From GCA-2708415 sp964353185 (GTDB lineage: Bacteria > Pseudomonadota > Alphaproteobacteria > Micavibrionales > Micavibrionaceae), in NCBI GenBank assembly GCA_964353185.1, contig CAYGUV010000001.1, positions 1 through 64,000 of the forward strand: a DNA stretch of 64,000 bases, written 5' to 3'. Of the stretch, positions 33,216 to 40,980 are shown in pieces (position 1 is the stretch's first letter; every line of letters starts with the position of its first letter). Under the pieces are notes generated by a model, which was not told the DNA's origin, searched no databases, and worked only from the letters and a program-made list of their open reading frames with translations. The position numbers and the translations under genes were made by a program.

Positions 33216-33242
33216 TCAGCACTCCCTAAGTAGGAGTGCTAA
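33216..33242 (+). promoter_or_regulatory. CIRCE element (HrcA operator)
   Basis: The sequence matches TTAGCACTC-N9-GAGTGCTAA with only one base off (second position of the left arm, C for T) and exact 9-base spacing. In many bacteria HrcA binds CIRCE and represses groESL until heat stress titrates GroEL. It starts 1 base after the -10 box, so bound HrcA would block initiation. HrcA itself is not in this window. Confidence 0.93.
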
Positions 33243-33302
33243 TATGCTCATGGTGAGGTATTAGCTTATTTTTTTAAAACAGTAGTTTAAAAGGAAAAGA
33301 AA

Positions 33303-33593
33303 ATGAAATTTAGACCTTTGCATGATCGCGTTTTATTGCGTCGTATAGAGCAAGAAGCGAAAACAGCTGGTGGAATTATTATTCCAGATACAGCAAAAGA
33401 AAAACCAATTGAAGGTGAAATTGTTGCCGTCGGTACGGGACACGTAAATGATAATGGCGATATTCGTCCATTAGATGTCAAAGAAGGGGATCGCGTTATC
33501 TTCTCTCAGTGGGCCGGAACTGAAATACAGGTAAACGGTGAAGAACTTATGGTCATGAAAGAATCCGATATTATCGGAATTATGGCCGCTTAA
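33303..33593 (+). CDS. groES: co-chaperonin GroES
   Basis: The 96-residue GroES caps the GroEL ring. The N-terminus MKFRPLHDRVLLRR, the mobile loop KTAGGIIIPDTA and the end DIIGIM are standard. It follows AAAAGGAAAAG and precedes groEL by 33 bases, under the CIRCE-controlled promoter. Confidence 0.98.
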   Translation: MKFRPLHDRVLLRRIEQEAKTAGGIIIPDTAKEKPIEGEIVAVGTGHVNDNGDIRPLDVKEGDRVIFSQWAGTEIQVNGEELMVMKESDIIGIMAA

Positions 33594-33626
33594 ATTTAAT
33601 ATAGACATTTAATAGGAGAATATAAC

Positions 33627-35279
33627 ATGTCAGCTAAAGATGTAAGATTTCACGAAGATGCTCGTGACGAAATGATGAAAGGCGTTGATATTATTGCCAA
33701 CGCCGTTAAAGTAACATTAGGTCCAAAAGGCCGTAATGTTGTTATTCAAAAATCATTTGGCGCACCACGCACGACCAAAGACGGTGTGTCTGTTGCCAAA
33801 GAAATTGAATTGAAAAATGCACGTCAAAATATTGGCGCGCAACTTATCCGCGAAGTGGCTTCACGTGCCAATGACCAAGCAGGCGACGGTACAACAACCG
33901 CCACTGTTTTGGCGCAAGCAATTGTCCGTGAAGGATTGAAAGCTGTTTCTGCAGGTCGTAACCCAATGGATTTAAAACGTGGTATTGATGCCGCCGTTAT
34001 TGCCGTTGTTGAAGACCTTAAGAAACGTGCGAAAAACGTTAAAACCAATGAAGAGATCAAACAAGTTGGCACTATCTCAGCCAATGGTGATAAGGAAATT
34101 GGTGCAATGTTAGCCGAAGCAATGGAAAAAGTAGGTAACGAAGGTGTTATCACTGTTGAAGAAGCAAAATCACTTCATAACGAATTAGAAGTCGTTGAAG
34201 GAATGCAGTTTGACCGTGGATACCTATCTCCATACTTCATCACAGACAGCGAAAAAATGACTTGTGAGCTTGAAAATCCTTACATTCTTTTTGTTGAATC
34301 AAAGCTTTCTAATTTGCAAGCAATGTTGCCTGTATTGGAAGCTGTTGTTCAATCAAGCCGTCCATTGTTGATTGTTGCCGAAGATGTTGAAGGCGAAGCC
34401 CTTGCGACATTGGTGGTCAACAAATTACGTGGCGGATTGAAAGTTGCTGCTGTGAAGGCGCCTGGATTTGGTGACCGTCGTAAGGCGATGATCGAAGACA
34501 TGGCCATCCTTTGCCAAGGACAAGTTATCTCAGAAGATCTTGGTATCAAGATGGAAAACGTAACTTTGGAAATGCTTGGGACTGCGAAAAAAGTTCAGAT
34601 CACTAAAGACGAAACAACTATCATTGATGGTGCTGGCGACAAAAAAGAAATCGAAGCCCGCGTTAAACAAATCCGTGCACAAGTTGAAAATACTGACTCT
34701 GATTACGATAAAGAGAAATTGCAAGAACGCTTGGCGAAATTGTCAGGTGGGGTTGCTGTTCTTCGTATTGGTGGAGCCACCGAGGTTGAAGTGAAAGAAC
34801 GTAAAGACCGCGTTGACGATGCAATGCATGCAACACGGGCAGCCGTTGAAGAAGGTATTATCGCAGGTGGCGGTACCGCGCTTCTTTATGCATCACGTGC
34901 GTTGGACGGTATGAAGGTTGATAATGATGACCAACAAGTTGGTATCGAAATCATCCGTCGTGCGTTACAAGCGCCGATTCGTCAGATTGTCGAAAATGCA
35001 GGTAATGAAGGGTCAATCGTTGTTGGTAAATTGCTAGAGCAAAAAGACACCAACCACGGCTTTGATGCGCAAAACGATAACTATGTCGACATGGTGAAAG
35101 CCGGTATCATCGACCCTGTTAAAGTGGTGCGTACTGCGCTTCAAGATGCAGCCTCTGTTGCGGGCCTAATGGTCACAACCGAAGCGGTCATTACTGACAG
35201 CCCAGAAGATGATAAAAATGCTGGTGGTATGCCTGATATGGGCGGCATGGGCGGAATGGGTGGAATGGGCGGATTTTAA
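33627..35279 (+). CDS. groEL: chaperonin GroEL
   Basis: GroEL is the ATP-driven folding chamber. The 550-residue protein has LGPKGRNVV, DGTTTATVLAQAIV and EGIIAGGGTALL, and ends in the Gly/Met-rich tail MGGMGGMGGMGGF that projects into the cavity. AGGAGAATATAAC lies before the ATG. A terminator follows 30 bases after the stop. Confidence 0.98.
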   Translation: MSAKDVRFHEDARDEMMKGVDIIANAVKVTLGPKGRNVVIQKSFGAPRTTKDGVSVAKEIELKNARQNIGAQLIREVASRANDQAGDGTTTATVLAQAIVREGLKAVSAGRNPMDLKRGIDAAVIAVVEDLKKRAKNVKTNEEIKQVGTISANGDKEIGAMLAEAMEKVGNEGVITVEEAKSLHNELEVVEGMQFDRGYLSPYFITDSEKMTCELENPYILFVESKLSNLQAMLPVLEAVVQSSRPLLIVAEDVEGEALATLVVNKLRGGLKVAAVKAPGFGDRRKAMIEDMAILCQGQVISEDLGIKMENVTLEMLGTAKKVQITKDETTIIDGAGDKKEIEARVKQIRAQVENTDSDYDKEKLQERLAKLSGGVAVLRIGGATEVEVKERKDRVDDAMHATRAAVEEGIIAGGGTALLYASRALDGMKVDNDDQQVGIEIIRRALQAPIRQIVENAGNEGSIVVGKLLEQKDTNHGFDAQNDNYVDMVKAGIIDPVKVVRTALQDAASVAGLMVTTEAVITDSPEDDKNAGGMPDMGGMGGMGGMGGF

Positions 35280-35308
35280 TCCTCTCACACTCTCATTTAT
35301 AAATTTTC

Positions 35309-35336
35309 AAAGGGCGGAATTTTTCCGCCCTTTTTT
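35309..35336 (+). terminator. groESL terminator
   Basis: AAAGGGCGG and CCGCCCTTT form a perfect stem around AATTTTT, followed by a T-run. Confidence 0.92.
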
Positions 35337-35384
35337 ATGACATCAATAAAGAGGCAATTCTTGTAGTAAGGGGCGTGTTCGCGG

Positions 35385-35390
35385 TATAAT
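35385..35390 (+). promoter_or_regulatory. -10 box (TATAAT) of a leaderless transcript
   Basis: A consensus TATAAT lies 5 bases before the ATG at 35396; TTGTAG is 18 bases further upstream as a -35. There is no Shine-Dalgarno sequence in the 5-base space, so the mRNA would begin at or close to the start codon. Confidence 0.65.
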
Positions 35391-35395
35391 GTAAG

Positions 35396-36028
35396 ATGTT
35401 CAAAAAAAATAAGATACATGCGCTTGCAAGGTTTTTGAAAGCCAGAGAAAATCGTTTGGGCGTGGTTGTCTTGTTTTTAGGTGTTTTTGCACTATTGTTT
35501 ATGGGGGCGCAGGCCTATAAAAAATTTGGCTCAGAAGCAGGGCAAGGTAGAGAAAGTCTTTATACTTCGGCTGATGTCGCCATTGCGCCGCCTGATTATA
35601 TTCAAAGTATAGAGCAGCCTAAGCAGCAATTTAAGCGCCAACCCAAAATTGATACGAAAGATATAGAAGGATCGTGGGATGCCCAGGCCGTTAATGGTCG
35701 CGCGCTTTTACAATTAAAAGGGGGGCGATATAATTTTATCTTTCTAAATAATGACAAAAGCGCAAATAATATATATTCCATGGGCACTTATGAAATGAGG
35801 AATGATTTAGTTATCTTCAAACCCGATCGAAATCTTACGCAAGGTAAAAAGCAATTCCCAGATTATCAAGTTTTAACCCGTTCGCAATTCCCCTTGGCGG
35901 TTGTGAAAAAGGGACGCCAGTTAGTTATGTACAAGCCTGATCGTAGTTTTGACGTATATGTGCCGCCGCGCCACCCTTTGTTAACTTTAATGCCTGATGA
36001 GGTTGCAAGTTTTTCTGTCTTGAAATAG
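35396..36028 (+). CDS. membrane-anchored protein, uncharacterised
   Basis: A 210-residue protein with a basic N-terminus, one membrane helix (LGVVVLFLGVFALLFMGAQA, about residues 21-40) and an extracytoplasmic domain. The domain has a repeated strand pattern (IEGSWDAQAVNGRALLQLKGGRYNF split over several strands; MGTYEMRNDLVIFKPDR) that looks lipocalin-like in rhythm, but I cannot assign a family. The gene has a TATAAT box directly before ATG and lies 9 bases before mutM. Confidence 0.8.
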   Translation: MFKKNKIHALARFLKARENRLGVVVLFLGVFALLFMGAQAYKKFGSEAGQGRESLYTSADVAIAPPDYIQSIEQPKQQFKRQPKIDTKDIEGSWDAQAVNGRALLQLKGGRYNFIFLNNDKSANNIYSMGTYEMRNDLVIFKPDRNLTQGKKQFPDYQVLTRSQFPLAVVKKGRQLVMYKPDRSFDVYVPPRHPLLTLMPDEVASFSVLK

Positions 36029-36037
36029 AACCTATAG

Positions 36038-36886
36038 ATGCCTGAATTACCAGAAGTTGAAACAGTCTTAAGAGGGTTAGAGCCTCACTTACAAAATCAG
36101 AAAATCGAACAGATTTGTACGTATCGTGCTGACTTGCGCATTCCTTTTCCAAAAGATATGAAATCAACGTTAGAGGGAGCGCGTATTACTGCGCTGAAAC
36201 GGCGGGCGAAATATATTTTGATTTACTTGGATAATGACCAAGTGCTTTCTATTCATCTGGGAATGTCGGGCAGTATCCAAATATTACCGAATGATGAGAT
36301 ATATGAATTACGAAAGCATGATCATTTCGACATGAGATTATCCAATAAGACCCGTATTATTTATAATGACCCACGGCGCTTTGGCATGATTTTCACTTTG
36401 GCGCAATGGGATTTAGAAGAACATAAAGCTTTTGTCCATTTGGGGCCAGAGCCGCTAGGCAATCAGTTTTCTGCTGCTATCTTAAAAGCCCGCCTGAAAA
36501 ATAAAACGGTCAGTATTAAGCAAGCGTTATTGGATCAAACCGTTGTGGTGGGGGTAGGCAACATATATGCGTGCGAAGCATTATATATGACAGGCATAAA
36601 CCCTCAAAAGCCTGCAGGTAAAATTGGCCTCAAAAAATTGGAAGATTTGGTGCGGTCTATTCGGACTGTTTTATCCGTTGCGATTGAGGCAGGGGGAAGT
36701 ACATTACAAGACCATCGGAAAGTTGATGGCACGCTAGGGTATTTTCAACATCAATTTAATGTTTATGACCGCAAGGCTTTACCCTGTGGTCAATGTGATT
36801 GTAATATAGAAAAAACAGGCGGTGTACAGCGTATAACGCAATCAGGGCGATCTACATTTTATTGTCCGCAAAAGCAGAAGGCATAA
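36038..36886 (+). CDS. mutM: formamidopyrimidine-DNA glycosylase (MutM/Fpg)
   Basis: MutM excises 8-oxoguanine and other oxidised purines. The 282-residue protein has the catalytic N-terminus PELPEVETV (Pro2 is the nucleophile after Met removal), the helix-two-turn-helix VVVGVGNIYACEALY, and a C-terminal zinc finger. The finger is unusual: the family pattern ends CPxC, but here the end reads YCPQKQ, so the fourth cysteine is a lysine. The first half reads CGQCDC, which adds a cysteine that could substitute. Otherwise the gene appears intact. Confidence 0.94.
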   Translation: MPELPEVETVLRGLEPHLQNQKIEQICTYRADLRIPFPKDMKSTLEGARITALKRRAKYILIYLDNDQVLSIHLGMSGSIQILPNDEIYELRKHDHFDMRLSNKTRIIYNDPRRFGMIFTLAQWDLEEHKAFVHLGPEPLGNQFSAAILKARLKNKTVSIKQALLDQTVVVGVGNIYACEALYMTGINPQKPAGKIGLKKLEDLVRSIRTVLSVAIEAGGSTLQDHRKVDGTLGYFQHQFNVYDRKALPCGQCDCNIEKTGGVQRITQSGRSTFYCPQKQKA

Positions 36887-36892
36887 ATTTAA

Positions 36893-37276
36893 ATGGTTAT
36901 CTTGATAAGACGATATTTCATGATCTTGCTTTTATTCAGTGTTATGATTTTGCCAAGGATAGGACACACGGCAGATTTTTTTGAAACATTATACGATGTA
37001 CCTGTTTTATTAGACCTGCAGGAGCTCACGGAGCAAAGAATGACCTTTGATAAACCATCTGGAAGAATAGCCTCCACAGAGGCAATATCATCATTCCCCG
37101 AAAATGAAATTTTAAAAGCATATCAGGCGGCATTACCCCAGATGGGATGGAAAAAGATAGGGGGTCAAAAATTTATCCGTGAAAAGGAAGTTTTATCAAT
37201 TTCTATAGCAAAATCAACCAGTTCCGCGAGGCAGGGCTCAATCGTTGAATTCTCTTTAAGGCCAGCAGAGAATTAG
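36893..37276 (+). CDS. exported protein, uncharacterised
   Basis: A 127-residue protein with a hydrophobic signal segment (ILLLFSVMILPRIGHTA) and a small periplasmic domain. YDVPVLLDLQELTEQ, KPSGRIA and YQAALPQMGWKKIG suggest a compact alpha/beta domain. I have no named family. It starts 6 bases after the mutM stop, so it is probably in the same transcript; an internal ATG 27 bases downstream is an alternative start. Confidence 0.72.
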   Translation: MVILIRRYFMILLLFSVMILPRIGHTADFFETLYDVPVLLDLQELTEQRMTFDKPSGRIASTEAISSFPENEILKAYQAALPQMGWKKIGGQKFIREKEVLSISIAKSTSSARQGSIVEFSLRPAEN

Positions 37277-37331
37277 AGCTATAATAAATGTCTGTTATAC
37301 TTGACAGAAACGCTCCAACTGCGTAAAACAC

Positions 37332-37362
37332 TGCACAACCTTATGTTTTTTAAGGGTTGTGC
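37332..37362 (+). promoter_or_regulatory. hairpin in the rpsT leader
   Basis: GCACAACC and GGTTGTGC pair across an AT-rich loop containing TTATG and TTTTTTAA. No T-run follows the stem, so it is not a clear terminator. It lies about 65 bases upstream of rpsT, and a role in S20 autoregulation or processing is possible but unproven. Confidence 0.45.
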
Positions 37363-37427
37363 GCTATTTCTCCTGATGGAGTAAATAGTAAAAAGAATTT
37401 AAATTTATAAAGAAAAGAGTTTGAGAT

Positions 37428-37694
37428 ATGGCTAATCATAAATCAGCAGAAAAACGTATTCGTCGTAATGCCCGTCGTGCCGAAATTAACGGTGCGCGCC
37501 GTAACCGTATTCGTACTTTTATCAAAAAGATCGAAGCAGCAATATTGGATGGAAATGCAACTAATGCAGAAACTGCATTAAAAAATGCACAACCTGAAAT
37601 TCAGCGCGGTGTTGCAAAAGGTATTATGCACAAAAATACAGCGGGTCGTAAGATCTCCCGTCTGTCTGCAAGAATCAAAGCGTTAAAAGCGTAA
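37428..37694 (+). CDS. rpsT: 30S ribosomal protein S20
   Basis: S20 is a primary-binding, three-helix 30S protein. The 88-residue sequence starts MANHKSAEKRIRRNARR and ends with HKNTAGRKISRLSARIKAL, both typical. In several alphaproteobacteria rpsT lies directly upstream of dnaA, as here. Confidence 0.98.
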   Translation: MANHKSAEKRIRRNARRAEINGARRNRIRTFIKKIEAAILDGNATNAETALKNAQPEIQRGVAKGIMHKNTAGRKISRLSARIKALKA

Positions 37695-37728
37695 AAAAAA
37701 GAAATATAATTTCTTTTTTAAAAAGTTT

Positions 37729-37758
37729 AAAAAGCACGGATTTCGGTTCGTGCTTTTT
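37729..37758 (+). terminator. rpsT terminator
   Basis: AAAAGCACG and CGTGCTTTT pair around GATTTCGGTT and lead into a T-run. Just upstream, at 37695-37720, an A/T-only hairpin (AAAAAAGAAAT/ATTTCTTTTTT) may contribute. Confidence 0.88.
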
Positions 37759-37759
37759 T

Positions 37760-38236
37760 TTATTTTTAAATATTATTGTTTTTCAATGACCTGTTAATAA
37801 GTCCTGTGCATAAATTTTTTTTAGCATCATGAGTCAAGAAAAATAAATTTTTTTTTTAGCATTTTTTTTGAATTTTGCCATTGCACCTTAAAAAAAATCT
37901 GTCTATGGTCACAAACATTGTTCACAACTTATTTACTTCTTTTGTACAAAAAATGTAAAAAACTGTGAATAATATTGGGGGGAAAATTTCCCGTTTATCA
38001 TTACCTTTTACTAGAAAATTTTTTAAAGGTAATTTTGAAAAATAACGGCGTCTATTAAATCACCAAGAACATTCTGTTCTTAAAATTTAAGTTAGACTCT
38101 ATTTTTAATTTTTATTTATAACCTTATAATAATCGCAAAACACATAGTATTTGCGCTGTGTATGCTTGTGTATTTTTTTAAGGTTTAGATAAATTCAATA
38201 TAAACATAAAAGTAAAAACGTGGAGTGAAAATAATA
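37760..38236. other. candidate chromosomal replication origin (oriC)
   Basis: This gene-free, very AT-rich 480-base interval lies between rpsT and dnaA-dnaN-recF-gyrB. It holds two sequences matching TTATNCACA on the minus strand (TGTGCATAA at 37805-37813 and TGTGAATAA at 37964-37972) and one near match on the plus strand (TTGTTCACA, 37918-37926). It also has perfect inverted repeats: GGGAAA/TTTCCC at 37980-37992, TTACCTTT/AAAGGTAA across 38000-38034, and AAGAACA/TGTTCTT at 38065-38081, plus T-rich tracts near 37815-37870 that could unwind. A -10-like TATAAT at 38125-38130 may drive dnaA. In some alphaproteobacteria the origin is not beside dnaA, so this remains a prediction. Confidence 0.5.
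38065..38081. promoter_or_regulatory. perfect inverted repeat upstream of dnaA
   Basis: AAGAACA-TTC-TGTTCTT is a perfect 7-bp dyad with a 3-base centre, about 45 bases before the TATAAT at 38125. As a DNA operator it would suit a dimeric regulator of dnaA; no protein is assigned. Confidence 0.5.
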
Positions 38237-39664
38237 ATGTCTAAATCTGAATCAGGCCAGCTTAACGAAGTTGAAACAACACAAAAAGATTACAGTGTTG
38301 AAACGTTAAAGCCGTCAAAGGAAATTACCGCCATATGGAAGCAGGTCCATAAAGCCTTAAGAGGAGAGTTTGGTGAGGCAGTATTCCGTAGTTGGTTAAA
38401 GCCTTTAACGCTTCAGGCATTTTATCACGGAACAATGGAAGTTTCTGTTCCAACACGTTTTATGAAAGATTGGATTCAAACACATTACGCCAAACGCATT
38501 TTAGAAATGGCGTGTGAAAAAACTTCTGAAATCAAACGCCTTGAAATAGTTGTTGTACAAAATGCTATTCCTTTGGATGACGTTGCAGACGCTCCTAAAA
38601 AATCAAACGAAAATAAAAAACCTGCGATTGATCAATTTGAAATTGCATCTCCTTTGGATCAACGTTTTACTTTTGACAGTTTTGTTGTTGGCAAACCAAA
38701 TGCATTGGCGCATGCTGCTGCGCGACGCGTAGTAGAAAGCTCAAGCGTTCCTTTTAATCCATTGTTTATCTATGGTGGTGTTGGTCTTGGTAAAACGCAT
38801 TTAATGCATTCAATTGCGTGGATGATTGGTGATCAGGCCCCTGAAAAGCAAGTCATGTATTTATCGGCTGAAAAATTTATGTATCAGTTTGTTAAAGCAC
38901 TCCGTTCAAATGAAACAATGGCCTTTAAAGAATTTTTCCGTGGTGTTGATGTCTTAATGATTGATGATATTCAGTTCATCGCGGGTAAGGAATCCACACA
39001 AGAAGAGTTTTTCCACACATTCAATGCGCTTGTAGATCAAAATAAACAAATCATTATCTCTGCTGATAAGGCGCCGAGCGACCTTACAGGTATCGAAGAG
39101 CGCTTACGCTCTCGTCTTGCATGGGGATTGGTGGCAGATATTCAGCCAAGCACGTACGAGCTTCGCTTGGGTATTGTTCAAGCCAAGCGTGACCAGTTGG
39201 AGGCAAAAATTCCTGATGCAGTGCTAGAATTCTTGGCCTTAAAAGTAACGTCAAACATTCGTGAGCTTGAAGGCGCATTAAACCGTATCGTTGCGCATGC
39301 TGAGGTGTCCCGTAACGAGATTACATTGGAGTCTACACAAGAAGTGCTTCAAGACCTTCTGCGCTCTCACGATCGCCGTATTACAATTGATGAAATTCAA
39401 CGTAAAGTGGCAGAGCATTATAACATTCGTTTATCTGACATGCATTCGGCGCGCCGTGCCCGTGCAGTGGCCCGTCCGCGTCAGGTTGCCATGTATCTTT
39501 CTAAGCAATTAACGGCACGCTCTTTACCGGAAATTGGCCGTAAGTTTGGCGGGCGCGATCACACAACTGTGATGCATGCTGTGCGCAAAATTGAAGAGCT
39601 TTCAGGGGAAGATCCTTCATTTGCACAAGATGTTGATGTATTAAAACGCGCCCTTACTGGTTGA
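38237..39664 (+). CDS. dnaA: chromosomal replication initiator DnaA
   Basis: DnaA binds origin boxes and opens the duplex. The 475-residue protein has domain I (ITAIWKQVHKALRGEFGEAVFRSWLKPL, read in two parts), a variable linker, the AAA+ domain with GGVGLGKTHL (Walker A) and VLMIDDIQF (Walker B), and the DNA-binding domain IV with GRDHTTVMHAVRK. ATG 38237 is preferred over GTG 38225 as it lies 11 bases after GGAG and gives MSKSESG. Confidence 0.98.
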   Translation: MSKSESGQLNEVETTQKDYSVETLKPSKEITAIWKQVHKALRGEFGEAVFRSWLKPLTLQAFYHGTMEVSVPTRFMKDWIQTHYAKRILEMACEKTSEIKRLEIVVVQNAIPLDDVADAPKKSNENKKPAIDQFEIASPLDQRFTFDSFVVGKPNALAHAAARRVVESSSVPFNPLFIYGGVGLGKTHLMHSIAWMIGDQAPEKQVMYLSAEKFMYQFVKALRSNETMAFKEFFRGVDVLMIDDIQFIAGKESTQEEFFHTFNALVDQNKQIIISADKAPSDLTGIEERLRSRLAWGLVADIQPSTYELRLGIVQAKRDQLEAKIPDAVLEFLALKVTSNIRELEGALNRIVAHAEVSRNEITLESTQEVLQDLLRSHDRRITIDEIQRKVAEHYNIRLSDMHSARRARAVARPRQVAMYLSKQLTARSLPEIGRKFGGRDHTTVMHAVRKIEELSGEDPSFAQDVDVLKRALTG

Positions 39665-39691
39665 TTTTAAAATACCAATGTAAGAATAGAT

Positions 39692-39717
39692 AAAAAGCGG
39701 GGAATTCCTCGCTTTTT
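39692..39717 (+). terminator. dnaA terminator
   Basis: AAAAAGCG and CGCTTTTT pair around a GG-AATTC-CT centre and end in a T-run, between dnaA and dnaN. It suggests that dnaN has its own promoter; TATAAT at 39799-39804 is a candidate -10. Confidence 0.8.
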
Positions 39718-39847
39718 GTGCATTTGGGGGCTGATTCACAATAACGGGGGAAAAGACCCTTATTTTTCATGCGAAGCGTTGTATTTGTTGCGTTACTGCT
39801 ATAATTTGGGACAATATAAACCTTTAAAATATATGGAACTTATTGTA

Positions 39848-40963
39848 ATGAAATTCTCAATTGATCGTGCCTCTCTTCTTCGCTGCCTTAACCACGTGCA
39901 AAGCGCCGTTGAAAAACGCAACACTATTCCCATTTTATCAAATGTGATGATTAAGGCCGAAGACAATACATTGAGCCTTGCGACCACAGATATGGACATG
40001 GAAATCAACGAGAGTGTTCCTGCGAAAGTGTCTGAATCTGGAACGACAACGGCGCCTGCCGCGACCTTGTTTGATATCGTGAAAAAATTACCCGATGATG
40101 CAGAAGTTGAAATTGCTTTAGACGAAAGCGGCAATCAGATGTCTGTAAAATCAGGACGTTCGAACTTTAAGCTTTCCTGCTTGCCTGTTGCTGATTTCCC
40201 TGTTTTGGGACAAGGTGATATGCCAACAACCTTCTCCCTTCCTGCGAATGATTTACGCGCCATTATTGACCGCACGCGTTTCGCGATGAGCACGGAAGAA
40301 ACGCGTTATTACCTCAATGGTATTTATCTTCATGCTGCGGATAAAGATGGCGTTCAAGTTTTGCGCGCTGTGGCGACTGATGGTCATCGTTTGGCACGTT
40401 TTGAAATGCCCCTGCCTGAAGGTGCGGCAGACATGCCTGGAATAATCTTACCGCGTAAGGCGGTTGCGGAAATTCGTAAGCTAGTTGAAGAAGCCGGCGA
40501 TGTTATCAAAATTGAATTATCGACGAGCAAAATCCGCTTTAGCTTTGATCATATTGTCTTAACCTCGAAACTAATTGATGGAACATTCCCTGATTATCAG
40601 CGTGTTATTCCGCAAGGTAATGATAAAATTGTTGAAGTTAATCCAAAAGCATTCTCTTCCGCGATTGATCGCGTATCGACAATATCTGATGGTAAATCAC
40701 GCGCTGTTAAAATTACGTTTGAAGGTAAAACAATGACTTTATCTGCGAATTCACCAGAAAGCGGAAGCGCGACGGAGGATTTAGAAATAAACGGTAATGA
40801 CAACATGGAAATAGGCTTTAATGCCCGTTATTTGATGGATATCACCTCTCAAATTGAAGGGGATGGATGCCGTTTAACATTGGCTGATGCCGCAAGCCCA
40901 ACAATTATTGAAGATACGGGCGACAATGCGTCGCTTTATGTTTTGATGCCGTTGCGCGTTTGA
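39848..40963 (+). CDS. dnaN: DNA polymerase III beta subunit (sliding clamp)
   Basis: The beta clamp tethers the polymerase to DNA. ATG 39848 gives the family N-terminus MKFSIDRASLLRCLNHVQSAVEKRNTIPILSN (read as MKFSIDRASLL and KRNTIPILSN); the frame is open further upstream to 39716 without a credible start. The 371-residue product has ATDGHRLA and ends with YVLMPLRV, near the usual PMR(L/V) end. Confidence 0.97.
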   Translation: MKFSIDRASLLRCLNHVQSAVEKRNTIPILSNVMIKAEDNTLSLATTDMDMEINESVPAKVSESGTTTAPAATLFDIVKKLPDDAEVEIALDESGNQMSVKSGRSNFKLSCLPVADFPVLGQGDMPTTFSLPANDLRAIIDRTRFAMSTEETRYYLNGIYLHAADKDGVQVLRAVATDGHRLARFEMPLPEGAADMPGIILPRKAVAEIRKLVEEAGDVIKIELSTSKIRFSFDHIVLTSKLIDGTFPDYQRVIPQGNDKIVEVNPKAFSSAIDRVSTISDGKSRAVKITFEGKTMTLSANSPESGSATEDLEINGNDNMEIGFNARYLMDITSQIEGDGCRLTLADAASPTIIEDTGDNASLYVLMPLRV

Positions 40964-40980
40964 TAGTCTTATCTTAAAGA

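Noticed and set aside
38065..38081. LexA/SOS-box interpretation of the dnaA-upstream dyad
   Set aside because: It does not fit the alphaproteobacterial GTTC-N7-GTTC pattern, and the Gram-positive GAAC-N4-GTTC box has a different spacing.
38155..38175. TGTGTATG and TGTGTATTT as further DnaA boxes
   Set aside because: Each differs by two bases from TGTGNATAA; too weak to list beside the better sites.
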